Assembly: GCA_963704545.1 (NCBI GenBank)
Contig: OY969915.1
Location: 434,001-498,000 of the forward strand
Length of the DNA stretch: 64,000 bases
Direction of reading: 5' to 3'
DNA from: VRUE01 sp963704545
GTDB taxonomy: Bacteria > Actinomycetota > Thermoleophilia > Solirubrobacterales > 70-9
In this document: in pieces, positions 1 to 8,973 of the stretch
Layout: every line of letters begins with the position of its first letter
How positions within the stretch are numbered: position 1 is the first letter of the stretch
Notes under the pieces: model-generated
The model's database searches: none
The model's input: the letters and a program-made list of their open reading frames with translations, nothing else
What the model was told of the DNA's origin: nothing
Translations under genes and position numbers: made by a program

Positions 1-5
1 GTTCC

Positions 6-1523
6 TCATCGTCCCAGGAGGTAGTCGAGGAGGGCACGTTCGCGAGGCGCCGGGAGGGGTCGGGCTGCGCCGAGCTCGCGACCGTCGCCGAGACCGGGGG
101 TCGCGGGGCCGGTCGGCACCGAGGGCGCGAGGCTCGCGCCCGGAGTGCCCGGCCGGGCGAGGGTCCCGCCGGCCCTGCTCGCTTCCGCTTCATCGAGCAG
201 GTCGGCCAGGCTCGCAGTGCCGATTGCCGAGATGCCGGCGTTGGTGCCGGTGAAGTCAGCCACGCAGCCACTCTTGGGAGCAATTTCGTATTCGATGCAG
301 TCGGCGAGCGTGACCGCGCTGCGCAGGAAGTGCCCGTATTCGTCAAAGCCGTTGGTCGTAGCGGCGCCGTTGTAGATCAGGTCGACGAGGTTGCTCCAGC
401 CGTCCGTTTCCCGGATGCTGCCGAAGAACTCAGCCAGCTTCGTCGTCGGGTTGGCGCCCGACTTGGCCAGGTCGCGGGCCTTGCGAACGATCGGATCGGC
501 GGCGAGCAGGGTCGGCCCCGCCTCCTCACCCGTCGCCCCGAGCGACTTCAGCGCCACCGTCGAGGCAGCCGAGAAGGGCGCCAGCAGGCGCGTGGCTTCG
601 GTGAAGGAAGGGGCGGCCTCGCCGAGGTCGACGAAGACGGGCGTGGCGGTGTCGGAGAAGCCCTGGAGGCTGCGCATCGTCGTGCGGAACTCGCGCAGGA
701 AGGCGGGGAACTTGCGCAGCGAGGCTTCCAGGTCGGCCCCACGTTCGGAGCTGGCTTCGGCCGCCGCCCCGGAGTTGGCGAAGAAGCCGGCGACGTGGGC
801 ACGCTCGCGCGAGAGCGGCTCGAGGATCTGTTCGGAGTCGGCAGCCAGCTGGGTGAGGCGGTCGCGCTGGTCGTTCAATTCTCCGATCAGGCGGCCGACG
901 TCGCGCAGGACCGGGTTGGCCCGCATCACGGCCGCCTCGATGTCGGACCCGCGCGAGGCCAGGCCCGCTCCGAGTTCGTTGAAGATCAGGCGGAAGCGCT
1001 GTGCGTAGGGCAGTTTGTTGATGTTGTTGATCAGGTCCGGGTCGACGCTGGTGGTGTTGTTCTCCAGCGGCAGCAGGTACTGGCCGGCCCCGGGCTGATC
1101 GTCGGCAATCTCCTTCAGCGGCGGCGCGGGCGGCGTGCCCGGGGCGCGGGGCAGCGTCGGGCGGCAGTCGACGAACTTCTCGCCGATCAGCGACTGGGGG
1201 CGGATGTGGCAGCTGGCGTCGCTGCGGAAGTCCTGGAAACCGGGGTCGGTGATCCTCATCACGATCACGGCCTTGCCCGCCAGCGCCCGCGGCTCGCCGC
1301 CCTCGTAGCTGTCGAACTCACCCGGCCGGGTGACGTCGACGGATTCGATCTCGCCGACGTTGGCGCCGGCGACGCGGACCTGCTCGCCCTTCACCATGAA
1401 GCCGCCGTTGTCGAAGATCGCCCGCACCACGTAACCGCTGTCGCTGCTGCCCCCGGAGGCGAGCAGGACGACCGCGACGACCGCTGTCGCCACCACCGCG
1501 CCTATGGCAAGCGTTCTCCTCAC
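6..1523 (-). CDS. Mce/MlaD family lipid-transport protein (second of a pair)
   Basis: A 505-aa protein starting at a GTG that overlaps the stop of the upstream Mce gene by 4 nt (GTGA), so the two are probably translationally coupled. Residues about 5-22 form one N-terminal membrane anchor. An MlaD domain follows (about 33-120; FDNGGFMVKGEQVRVAG, then GEIESVDV). Residues about 170-400 are mostly helical, and the last 60 residues are rich in Pro, Ala and Gly. In characterised Mce systems such proteins form extracytoplasmic rings or tubes that move lipids together with a YrbE permease and an ATPase. Those partners are not in the window but could lie beyond the left edge, downstream on this strand. 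The substrate cannot be told from sequence. Confidence 0.85.
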   Translation of the reverse strand: MRRTLAIGAVVATAVVAVVLLASGGSSDSGYVVRAIFDNGGFMVKGEQVRVAGANVGEIESVDVTRPGEFDSYEGGEPRALAGKAVIVMRITDPGFQDFRSDASCHIRPQSLIGEKFVDCRPTLPRAPGTPPAPPLKEIADDQPGAGQYLLPLENNTTSVDPDLINNINKLPYAQRFRLIFNELGAGLASRGSDIEAAVMRANPVLRDVGRLIGELNDQRDRLTQLAADSEQILEPLSRERAHVAGFFANSGAAAEASSERGADLEASLRKFPAFLREFRTTMRSLQGFSDTATPVFVDLGEAAPSFTEATRLLAPFSAASTVALKSLGATGEEAGPTLLAADPIVRKARDLAKSGANPTTKLAEFFGSIRETDGWSNLVDLIYNGAATTNGFDEYGHFLRSAVTLADCIEYEIAPKSGCVADFTGTNAGISAIGTASLADLLDEAEASRAGGTLARPGTPGASLAPSVPTGPATPGLGDGRELGAARPLPAPRERALLDYLLGR

Positions 1524-2926
1524 GGTCCCGGGGGTACGTCGTCGGGGTTGCAGTCGGAGGCGGTCACGCCCGAGCCGGAGAAGGGCGGTTCGACGAAGGG
1601 GCTGGAGCCGTCGGCGGCTGGCTGGCTGGCCCCGCCCGGGCAGCGGCGGGTGACCCCGGCCGCGCTGCCGAAGACGTCGTACTGTTCGCTCGGCGAGATC
1701 GGTTCAAGCGCGCTGCCGCTGCCGGCGTATTTGAAGATGTTGAGGTCGGAGAAGCTGACCCGTGTGTAGTGGCCGTTTCCGTCGAAGGGCGCCGAAACCT
1801 GGCCCAGCTTGGCGAAGCCGTTGAAGAGGTCGGGCGCGTAGGCCCGGAAGAAGTTGAGGTTCGGCTGGAAGTCGGAGATGGCGCCTTCGGCGTGGGGGAA
1901 GGTCCTGGAGGCCCGCTGCTGCACCGTCGGCAGTGCCGCCAGCAGTTCGTTGGCGTCGTTGGCGAAGCCCGGCCGCGCCACGGTGAGGCGGAGGTTCCCG
2001 AAGACCGGCACCGCTCTCGAGAGCACCGGGCGCAGTTCGCGCAGGAAGGGGGCGAGGCCCTTGGTGGCGGTCTCCGACGTTTCGATCAGCGGTTCCAGGT
2101 CGTCGAGGGCGGCCCGCAGGTTGACGAACGTCGTGTTCGCCTGGCGGAAGGTGGGAGGCAGGAGCGCGAGGCTGCGGCCGAGGGCGACGTTCTCCTCGGC
2201 GATCGCGCCGAATGCCGTGCTCGCGTTGGAGATCGCGCTGGAGAGCTCCTCGCTGCGTTCGGAGACGGCGGTGCCGAGCCGGCTCGAGCTGACCAGGAAC
2301 CGCGAGAAGAGCCGTTCGTCGGCGGTCAGTTCGCGGAAGAGGGCGCCGGCCCGGTTGAGGCCGACGCCGAAGTACTTGAACGACTGGTTGGCGTCCTCCC
2401 CGCGCCCGGCGTACCAGGTCGCGTTGCCGCGGATGAACTCGCCGAGGGCACGGCGAACCGGAGTCGGGAACGTGTTGAAGAACTGGTCGATGTCGACCGG
2501 CGTAGTGGTCGAGGCGAGCCCCAGGGTCACGTCCTCGCCCAGCGGCGGGTTGCTGTTTGGGCCGGGGCTGATCGAGACGTAGTGGTTGGCGACGCCCGAG
2601 AGCGAGGTGGCGCGGATGATCGCGGTCGAGCCCTCGTGCAGCTCCTGTTCGACGCTGACCTCGACCTCGGCGAGGTTGTCGTCGGTGAGGTCGATGCTCT
2701 CGACCGAGCCGACCGGCTGGCCGCCGATCAGGACCTGGTTGTCGGGGACGAGCTGGCTGGCGTTCTGGAAAAGCAGCCGGTAGCGGTGCTCCCCGTTGCC
2801 GCCGAGGATGACGGTGCCGAGCGCGATCACCGCAACCGCCAGCACGGCGATCGCCGCGATCCGCGCGGGGGTGACCCCCCGGCTTTGCGCCGGGCTCTTG
2901 TCCTCGCCTGAGGGTTTGGCAGCCAC
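1520..2926 (-). CDS. Mce/MlaD family lipid-transport protein (first of a pair)
   Basis: About 468 aa from the GTG at 2926. An in-frame TTG at 3004 would add 26 residues, and neither has a clear Shine-Dalgarno sequence, so the start is uncertain. A short basic cytoplasmic segment precedes one membrane helix (AVLAVAVIALGTVIL), then an MlaD domain (FQNASQLVPDNQVLIGGQPVG, followed by SVESIDL) and a long helical region. The C-terminal 50 residues hold a Cys pair (RCPGG and DCNPDD) that could form a disulfide outside the membrane. It is the promoter-proximal gene of the Mce pair and is divergent from the secreted protein at 3113. As with its neighbour, lipid transport is known for the family but the cargo is unknown. 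Confidence 0.82.
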   Translation of the reverse strand: MAAKPSGEDKSPAQSRGVTPARIAAIAVLAVAVIALGTVILGGNGEHRYRLLFQNASQLVPDNQVLIGGQPVGSVESIDLTDDNLAEVEVSVEQELHEGSTAIIRATSLSGVANHYVSISPGPNSNPPLGEDVTLGLASTTTPVDIDQFFNTFPTPVRRALGEFIRGNATWYAGRGEDANQSFKYFGVGLNRAGALFRELTADERLFSRFLVSSSRLGTAVSERSEELSSAISNASTAFGAIAEENVALGRSLALLPPTFRQANTTFVNLRAALDDLEPLIETSETATKGLAPFLRELRPVLSRAVPVFGNLRLTVARPGFANDANELLAALPTVQQRASRTFPHAEGAISDFQPNLNFFRAYAPDLFNGFAKLGQVSAPFDGNGHYTRVSFSDLNIFKYAGSGSALEPISPSEQYDVFGSAAGVTRRCPGGASQPAADGSSPFVEPPFSGSGVTASDCNPDDVPPGP

Positions 2927-3112
2927 GGATCGTCGCTTGCGGTTTCCCCGGCCTCCGATCCGGGTTAACGGCTGCAGAATCGTATCCGAGCGGCCCGCTG
3001 CCAAGCGTGGGGCGTGCAGGTACTTAACTGGAATTCAACGCGCTACTCTGGGACTGCGGTGGGTTAAGGGAACGGGAGGTGCTTTGGCAAAACCGAAAAG
3101 GAGCGAAAGCCA

Positions 3113-3895
3113 ATGCGCAAACGTCTGACTTTTGCCGTTGCCATGGCGGTTGGTGTAGCCGTCACGGCCGCCGGCGTAGCCTCGGCTGTCCAGTCCCCGG
3201 TGCTCGTCGGCGCCGACGGAAACACCCAGAGCATCGGCGTCAACATCACGCCGAAGAACCGTTCCGCAACGAAGCCCGCGCCGGCGACGCTTGAAGTGAC
3301 CACCGCCACGGATAACGCGACCACGCCGAACGGCGTTCCGATCCCGGCCGTGCAGGCAATCGTCGACTTCCCCAAGGGCATGACGGTCTACAACAAGGGC
3401 TACCCGACCTGCGACACCGCCGTCCTGCAGAACACCTCCACCGAAAAGGCGCTCGAAGAATGCAAACGAGCGAAAATCGGTAACGGCGAGGGCACCCTCG
3501 ACCTCGTCGTCGGCGAAAAAGTCTTTCCCGTCGTTGCGGGGATGACCGTCTTCAACGGCGTGCCCAGCGGGGGCAAGCCGGTGATCCTGCTGCACCTCTA
3601 CAGCCAGACGCCGGTCCAGACCACTGTCGTGCTCGTCGGCGTGGTCAAGAACTTCAACAAGCAGGGCTTCGGCGCGCGCCTCGACGTCGCGATCCCGTTG
3701 ATCGCGGGCGGCCAGGGAGCGGTCACCGGCGTCAAGATCAAGGTCTTCAAGACCTACTTCTTCAAAGGGAAGAAGCGCAGCTACATCAGCGCCACCTGCC
3801 CGACCAAGAGCTGGAAGGCACGCGGCGAGTTCATCTTCAAAGACGGCGAATCCCTGACGCCCAGCGTGAAGGGAAAGTGCACCCAGAAGAAATAG
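3113..3895 (+). CDS. Secreted protein of unknown function, paralogue of 7301-8053
   Basis: A 260-aa protein with a clear Sec signal peptide (MRKRLTFAVAMAVGVAV, then ...AGVASA, cleavage near residue 25). The ATG lies about 10 nt after AAAGGAG, a good ribosome binding site. The mature part looks like an all-beta secreted domain. It shares several marks with the protein at 7301: PTCD, a later conserved Cys, a VxG/FNG segment, an IAGG motif, a basic kRSY-S-A-C motif and a final Cys (GKCTQKK). The four conserved Cys suggest disulfides. The two paralogues flank an MMPL transporter and sit next to Mce genes, which suggests a role in envelope lipid handling. That is inference only; I recognise no named family. 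Confidence 0.8.
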   Translation: MRKRLTFAVAMAVGVAVTAAGVASAVQSPVLVGADGNTQSIGVNITPKNRSATKPAPATLEVTTATDNATTPNGVPIPAVQAIVDFPKGMTVYNKGYPTCDTAVLQNTSTEKALEECKRAKIGNGEGTLDLVVGEKVFPVVAGMTVFNGVPSGGKPVILLHLYSQTPVQTTVVLVGVVKNFNKQGFGARLDVAIPLIAGGQGAVTGVKIKVFKTYFFKGKKRSYISATCPTKSWKARGEFIFKDGESLTPSVKGKCTQKK

Positions 3896-3904
3896 CGACG
3901 TCGG

Positions 3905-6900
3905 TCAGACGTTGAGGCGTGGCAGCGCCCGCTCCAGCGGGCGCGGCAGCCACCAGACCCGGTCGCCGATCAGGAGCATCAGCGCCGGCAGCAGGACGAT
4001 GCGAACGACGGTGGCGTCGAGCAGCACCGCGACGGTCAGCCCGATTCCGAGCTGGCTGACCGTCTGCACCGGTGCCCCGGCGAAGGCGATGAAGACGGCC
4101 ATCATGATCACCGCGGCGCCGGTGATCACCCGGGCCGTCTTTTCCAGGCCGAAGTGGATCGCCGCCGCGTTGTCGCCGTGCTCGTCGTAGTGCTCGCGCA
4201 TCCGCACCAGCAGGAACACCGCGTAGTCGATCGAGAGCCCGAAGACGACGCCGAAGATCATCGTCGCCCCGACCGCGTTGATGTAGGTGTTGCCGCCCAG
4301 CGGCCAGCCGTCGGGCACGTTGGTGAGCAGGGTGAGGATGCCGAAGGCGACGGCGACGGTGAGGAGGTTGAGCCCCACCGCTATCGCCGCCAGCGGCAGA
4401 GAGCGCAGGACGAGGACGAGGACGAGGAAGGTGGCGAGCGTGATCGCGGCGATGACGATGGGCATCCGCTCCCTGGTGACGCGGCTGTAGGTGTTGAGGG
4501 TCGCCGTCCCGCCGGCGACCCCGGCCTCGACGTCGGCGTCCTTGCCCAGCGCCGCCGCGTCCTCTTCGAGGCGCTTGTTGAAGTCAACCGATTCGTCGGA
4601 GGCGAAGTCGTAGCTGGTGGTGACGAGGTATCGCGCCGCCTGACCGCCGCGCTGCAGGTCGACGGCCCCGTTGGCGGCCTCACGCAGCGGTCCGCGCGTC
4701 CCGTCGAGGGCGGTGAGGACGAAGTAGCCCGAGTCGAAGATGCCGGGTGTGGTGCGGCGCAGGTTGTCGACCTGCCGGTTGAGGCTGGCGTTCTGGGAGA
4801 CGACGCGGACGGTGGCTCGGCGCAGGCCCGACTGCAGGGGGTAGGAGCGCGAGTACGCTTCGCCGAGCCTCCGTTCGAGCTCGGACGTTCCGCCGGCGAG
4901 CTGGGTCAGTCCGCCGGCCAGAAGGGTCGCCGCGGAGCTTGCTTCGTCGAGGCCACCGGCGAGCTGCTTCGCTTCCCGGTCGAGGATTTCGGCGTTGTCG
5001 GCGAGCTTGTCGCCCCCGCGGGCGAGTTTGAAGAGGCCGTCTGAGAGCTGTGTCGCCCCGTCGTTGAGCCGTTTGAGGTTGCTCAACGTGCTCTGCAGCC
5101 AGTACTTGATCGATTTCGCGTCGTCGGCGTTCTGGTCGAGCCGTTCGGCGAGGGCACCAAGCTCGGCTGGCAGGGTGCTGGAGATAGCCGCGGCCTGGCG
5201 GACCGCCGCCAGGGCAGCGTCGTAGTTGGGGTCCGTCTTGCCCACGGTCATGCCTTCGAGCTGCTGGAGGGCGGCCTGCAGCTGTTCGTCTGCCGCCTGC
5301 GCCGAGGCCTGCAGCTGCGGCACCGTGCTCTCCGAGTCCTGCTGGAGCGACCTGGTCAGCCGCCGCGACTCCGGCAGCACGTTGACGTTGAGGTTGGGGA
5401 TCAGGTCGTGGGTACCGAACTTGAGCTGGAGGCTGGCTATCGCCGCTTCTTCCTGCGCTTCGGCCAGTTTCCGCGAGCCCTCGGCGAACTGGCCGATCGC
5501 ATCGACCGCTTCCTGGCCGCCGGCGGCGGCTTCGCCGAGGCCGTCGGCCAGTTCCACCGCCCCCTCTTCCGCCCGGCTCGAGCCCTGGGAGAGCAGCCCC
5601 GCGCCGTAGGCAGCCTGCGAAAGCCCTTTGCGAAGCGTGGAGACGCCGTCGGCCGCGCGGCCGAGGTTCTTCCCCAGCCGGTCGAGGTTCGCCAGCGGCC
5701 CGGTCTCGTCGTCGGAAGAGATCAGGGCATCGCCCCTTCGGCGCAGAGGTTCGACCGCGCTCGCGACCTGGCCGGGGCCGATCACGCTCTGCACGCCGTC
5801 AAGCATCGCGACCTGGCGCTGCCAGCGACTGAGAGTCGAGAGCCGGTCGGGTTCGGTGATCGGGCCGTCCTTGGCGACCGCGATCACGACGAACGGGGCG
5901 TCGAAGCCGGCCCCGACCGAGTCCTGGACCCGTTCGGCGTCGAGGCGGGCCGGCGAGTCGTGCGGGAGTTCGCCGACGGTGAAGGGACCGGTCTTCAGCG
6001 CGATCGCCGGCGCCGCGAGGATCAGCACCACGGCACCTATCGCGAGCGAGACCGGGACGGGACGGCTGAGAGCCGCGCTGACGACGGTCATCAGGCGCGA
6101 GCGCTCGCCGTTGGGTGCCGGGCCGATCCGCCAGCGGTCGACATTGGGGCCGAGCAGGACCAGGATCGGGGGCCCGACGAGGGTCGCGACGAGGACGGTG
6201 AGCAGCACGACCAGGGCCAGGGTCGCGGCCAGCGAGGCGAGCAGAGCGCCGGGTACGACGAACATCGCCACGACCATCGAGAGGATCAGGGTGCTGCCGG
6301 CGAAGATCGTCGTGCGGCCGGCAGTGCGCCGGGTCGTCCAGGCGGCGTCGACGGGGTCGGCGCCCTCGGCGAGCTCTTCGCGGAAGCGCGAGACCAGCAG
6401 CAGCGCGTAGTCGACGCCGAGCGCAAGGCCCATCATCGAGCAGACGACCAGGGCCAGGGCTTCGATGCCGAAGAAGTTGGTGAGCAGCGAGAGCAGCCCT
6501 CGGGATGTGAGGACGGAGATCGCGCCGAAGCCGAGTGGGATCAACGCGGCAACCGGCGAGCGGAAGACCAACAGGAGGACGATCAGGAGAATCGGCATCG
6601 CGATCAGCTCGCCGGTCTCGGCCGCGGAGATCGAGTCGTCCTGGATCGTCCGCGTCAGGGTGGCCTGACCCGTCTGGGTCGCCCTCACCGGTGGGTGGAT
6701 CTCCTCGGCGAGGGTGTCTTCCACCAACGGAACCTTGTCCCGGGCCGCCTCGTCGACGTCGACGTGGAAGTCCGCGATTATCAGCGCCCGGTCGGGCCTG
6801 GGGCGCAGCTGGTCGACCGCGCCGCGGTCCCAGGGCGAGACCGTCGTCACCTTCGGGTCCTCCCGCAGGGCCCGGACCAGGTCCGGGCCCTGGCGGTCGA

Positions 6901-7183
6901 TCGCACCCGGCGGCCCTTCCAGGAGGATCGCGAAGATCGCGGTGTCGCCGAAGTGATCGCGCAGCAGGTTGTTGGCGCGTTCGGTCTCGGTCCCCGGGAT
7001 GTCCAGCGAGCTCGGGCTGAGCCGCTCCTCGAGGCTGAAGCCGAAGGCGGAAAGCGCCGCGATCAGGATCAGCGCAACCGCCAGCGCGCGGCGCGGATGC
7101 CGCAGCGACACCGGGGGACGGGCTCTGCCCTCGCGACTTTCGCGATCGTCGTCGCTCCGCCCCCTGCTCCTCCTCACGGGCAC
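3905..7183 (-). CDS. MMPL/RND family membrane transporter
   Basis: A 1092-aa protein with the two-fold RND/MMPL plan: TM1 (about 30-50), an extracytoplasmic domain, a block of membrane helices (about 195-345) and TM7 (about 375-395), then a second extracytoplasmic domain and a final helix block (about 930-1085). The GLDYAVFLLVR-like signature appears as LSIDYAVFLLVRMREHYDEHG near the C-terminus and as LGVDYALLLVSRFREEL in the first half, with the Asp expected for proton coupling. The second extracytoplasmic domain is unusually long, with repeated LxxGxxxLxxG helical heptads (about 490-790), which makes the protein larger than most MMPL proteins. The start is a GTG at 7183; an in-frame GTG two codons later is also possible. 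Known relatives export lipids or glycolipids. Confidence 0.88.
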   Translation of the reverse strand: MPVRRSRGRSDDDRESREGRARPPVSLRHPRRALAVALILIAALSAFGFSLEERLSPSSLDIPGTETERANNLLRDHFGDTAIFAILLEGPPGAIDRQGPDLVRALREDPKVTTVSPWDRGAVDQLRPRPDRALIIADFHVDVDEAARDKVPLVEDTLAEEIHPPVRATQTGQATLTRTIQDDSISAAETGELIAMPILLIVLLLVFRSPVAALIPLGFGAISVLTSRGLLSLLTNFFGIEALALVVCSMMGLALGVDYALLLVSRFREELAEGADPVDAAWTTRRTAGRTTIFAGSTLILSMVVAMFVVPGALLASLAATLALVVLLTVLVATLVGPPILVLLGPNVDRWRIGPAPNGERSRLMTVVSAALSRPVPVSLAIGAVVLILAAPAIALKTGPFTVGELPHDSPARLDAERVQDSVGAGFDAPFVVIAVAKDGPITEPDRLSTLSRWQRQVAMLDGVQSVIGPGQVASAVEPLRRRGDALISSDDETGPLANLDRLGKNLGRAADGVSTLRKGLSQAAYGAGLLSQGSSRAEEGAVELADGLGEAAAGGQEAVDAIGQFAEGSRKLAEAQEEAAIASLQLKFGTHDLIPNLNVNVLPESRRLTRSLQQDSESTVPQLQASAQAADEQLQAALQQLEGMTVGKTDPNYDAALAAVRQAAAISSTLPAELGALAERLDQNADDAKSIKYWLQSTLSNLKRLNDGATQLSDGLFKLARGGDKLADNAEILDREAKQLAGGLDEASSAATLLAGGLTQLAGGTSELERRLGEAYSRSYPLQSGLRRATVRVVSQNASLNRQVDNLRRTTPGIFDSGYFVLTALDGTRGPLREAANGAVDLQRGGQAARYLVTTSYDFASDESVDFNKRLEEDAAALGKDADVEAGVAGGTATLNTYSRVTRERMPIVIAAITLATFLVLVLVLRSLPLAAIAVGLNLLTVAVAFGILTLLTNVPDGWPLGGNTYINAVGATMIFGVVFGLSIDYAVFLLVRMREHYDEHGDNAAAIHFGLEKTARVITGAAVIMMAVFIAFAGAPVQTVSQLGIGLTVAVLLDATVVRIVLLPALMLLIGDRVWWLPRPLERALPRLNV

Positions 7184-7300
7184 GCTCGTAGTTTGCCGGT
7201 CCGCACGACGGAGCGGGGGGAAAGATGCGGAAGAGTCTGTTAAGGAACTCGTGCGGGCGGCCCACGCGGGCGAGGCGCTAGCCTGGATCTCGAGGGCGAT

Positions 7301-8053
7301 TTGAAGCGGCTACTGGGAATCGGGGCGCTTGTGGTCTGTGTCCTGTGCACAGGCGCCGCCAGCGCTGCCCTGGTTCGGATCGAGAACCTGATCCTCACGG
7401 CCGACGGCGGCTTCACCCCCCGCCTCCTGCCCCAGCGGGCCTTCGCCCCGATCGAGTTCGAGGCGCACGCCGACATGAAGGCGGTCGACGGGGGGATCCC
7501 ACCGGCGGTGCAGCGGGTCGTGCTCGACTTCGACCGGGACGGACGGCTCAGCGCGGGCGGCCTCCCCACCTGCGATCCGGCGACACTGGAGGAAGCCTCT
7601 CCGACCGAGGCGCGGGGGCGCTGCCAGGGTGCCGTAGTCGGCAGCGGCAGGGTGGAGGCCTTGATCGACCCGGGCGACGGGCCACCGGTCAAGGCCGGGT
7701 CCCCGCTGACGATCTTCAACGGCCCACGCCTGGAAGGGCATGCGACGGCCGTCCTGCACGCCCGCACCACAGTGCCATCGGTCCAGACGTTCGTCCTCAC
7801 CGTCCCAATCGAGCGGCGCGGAGGCGACTTCCGCTACCGGGCCACGATCGACGTGCCCCCGATCGCCGGCGGCCTGGGCTCTCTCACCCACATCGACGCC
7901 ACGGTCGGCCGGCGCTACCGCTTCGAGGGCTCCAGGCGCAGCTACACGTCGGCCCGCTGCAGCGACGGGATCCTGCGCACGCACGGCCGGCTCACCTTCG
8001 CCGACACGACGATCATCGACGGCACGATCGAAAAGGCCTGCACGGCCCGGTAG
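7301..8053 (+). CDS. Secreted protein of unknown function, paralogue of 3113-3895
   Basis: A 250-aa protein from a TTG start preceded by GAGGG at about 8 nt. The signal peptide is short (LLGIGALVVCVLC then TGAASA, cleavage near residue 22). The mature chain shares marks with the product of 3113: LPTCDPATLE, a later Cys, GSGRVEA, TIFNGP, PPIAGGLGSL, then RRYRFEGSRRSYTSARC and a C-terminal KAC. It is divergent from the MMPL transporter gene, and the shared promoter region is 7184-7300. Residue spacing of the four Cys matches the paralogue. Function unknown; the conserved context with MMPL and Mce genes argues for the cell envelope. Confidence 0.8.
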   Translation: MKRLLGIGALVVCVLCTGAASAALVRIENLILTADGGFTPRLLPQRAFAPIEFEAHADMKAVDGGIPPAVQRVVLDFDRDGRLSAGGLPTCDPATLEEASPTEARGRCQGAVVGSGRVEALIDPGDGPPVKAGSPLTIFNGPRLEGHATAVLHARTTVPSVQTFVLTVPIERRGGDFRYRATIDVPPIAGGLGSLTHIDATVGRRYRFEGSRRSYTSARCSDGILRTHGRLTFADTTIIDGTIEKACTAR

Positions 8054-8068
8054 AGCGGCGGACCTTCC

Positions 8069-8074
8069 TATACT
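8069..8074 (+). promoter_or_regulatory. Candidate -10 box of the tRNA-Lys promoter
   Basis: TATACT ends 10 nt before the first base of the tRNA-Lys gene, the spacing expected for a -10 hexamer. No convincing -35 hexamer is visible upstream, where the DNA is the very GC-rich end of the preceding gene. Confidence 0.4.
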
Positions 8075-8084
8075 TCCCCGCCCC

Positions 8085-8157
8085 GGGCCGTTAGCTCAGT
8101 TGGTAGAGCAGGAGACTCTTAATCTCAAGGTCGCTGGTTCGAGCCCAGCACGGCCCA
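8085..8157 (+). tRNA. tRNA-Lys (anticodon CTT)
   Basis: A 73-nt cloverleaf read by eye. The 7-bp acceptor stem is GGGCCGT paired with ACGGCCC, with discriminator A at 8157. The D arm is GCTC-AGTTGGTA-GAGC. The anticodon loop is CTCTTAA on a stem whose first pair is a G/A mismatch, giving anticodon CTT (codon AAG). The T arm is CTGG-TTCGAGC-CCAG. No CCA is encoded, so the end must be added by nucleotidyltransferase. The next gene (8168) is convergent. Confidence 0.97.
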
Positions 8158-8167
8158 TCTCCGGGTC

Positions 8168-8968
8168 CTATTCGCCCAGGCCTTCGCTGGTGCTGCCGCC
8201 GAGGCCGCCGAACGGATTCTGCAGAGCTTCTTTGCCCTGTTCCTTTTCAACTTTGGCGAAGCGCTTCTTTTCGTTTTGCCACTGCTTGCCGCGCTTGCGG
8301 GATTCGGCGATCTGTTCTTCGATCTGTTTCTTTTCCTGCGCGGTGGCCTTGCCCTTGGCTTTCTCGCCAGCCGCATCGCCGGCTTTGAAGTCGCCGACGA
8401 GGTACTCGTAGGTCGCGAGGGTGGTGAGGAAGCCGGTGGAGGGGCGGGCTTCGGCGGCCAGGCGCTGAGCGGTCGCCGCTCCCTCGATGTTGGTCACGAT
8501 TTCTTCGAGGCTGACCCCCCCTTCGGCGAGCGTGAAGAAGGTGTTTGCCATCAGCAGTGCCCCGGACGGGTTCACCTCGTCGGTCTCTTCGAGATAGGCC
8601 TGCCAGACCCCGGCTGCCTGTTCGAAGTCCTGTCGTCCTTCGGCGTTGATCACCGGTGCGCCGGTTTGCGGGTTGACTTCGGTCTCGGCGTTGCCAGCCC
8701 CGACCCGGGCGCGGACGACGGCGAGCAGCAGGTTCGGGTTGTCCTGGTCGCGGCTCAGCCTCGCTTCCGCTTCTTCTGCCTGTTCGTCGAGGACCTTGCT
8801 CGCTTCGGTGCTGCCGCCGCTGCCGACGAGACCGCCGATGTTGACCGGGCCGACGACGAGGAAGAGGCTGGCGCCCATCAGCAGCGCGAGGATCGCGTAG
8901 ACGACCCGGACGACGTGCTTCCGCCGTCCTCGGATGTCGAAAAGCATCCGTCGCTCGCCATCTGCCAC
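8168..8968 (-). CDS. Membrane-anchored TPR-like protein downstream of tatC
   Basis: A 266-aa protein from a GTG five nt after the tatC stop, with AGGAG about 11 nt upstream; an ATG at residue 8 (8947) is an alternative. One N-terminal membrane helix (VYAILALLMGASLFLVV) is followed by a Gly/Ser linker and a helical region (about 60-200) with TPR-like spacing, such as DQDNPNLLLAVVRARVGAGN and AAGVWQAYLEETDEVNPSGA. The C-terminal 50 residues are highly charged (KKQIEEQIAESRKRG). The protein probably faces outward with its TPR region. It is the last gene of the tatA-tatC operon. Specific function unknown; a scaffold or assembly role is a guess. Confidence 0.75.
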   Translation of the reverse strand: MADGERRMLFDIRGRRKHVVRVVYAILALLMGASLFLVVGPVNIGGLVGSGGSTEASKVLDEQAEEAEARLSRDQDNPNLLLAVVRARVGAGNAETEVNPQTGAPVINAEGRQDFEQAAGVWQAYLEETDEVNPSGALLMANTFFTLAEGGVSLEEIVTNIEGAATAQRLAAEARPSTGFLTTLATYEYLVGDFKAGDAAGEKAKGKATAQEKKQIEEQIAESRKRGKQWQNEKKRFAKVEKEQGKEALQNPFGGLGGSTSEGLGE

Positions 8969-8973
8969 TCGAA

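Noticed and set aside
5408..7243. 611-aa open frame antisense to the MMPL gene
   Set aside because: Arg/Asp/Gly-rich shadow of the MMPL gene without motifs.
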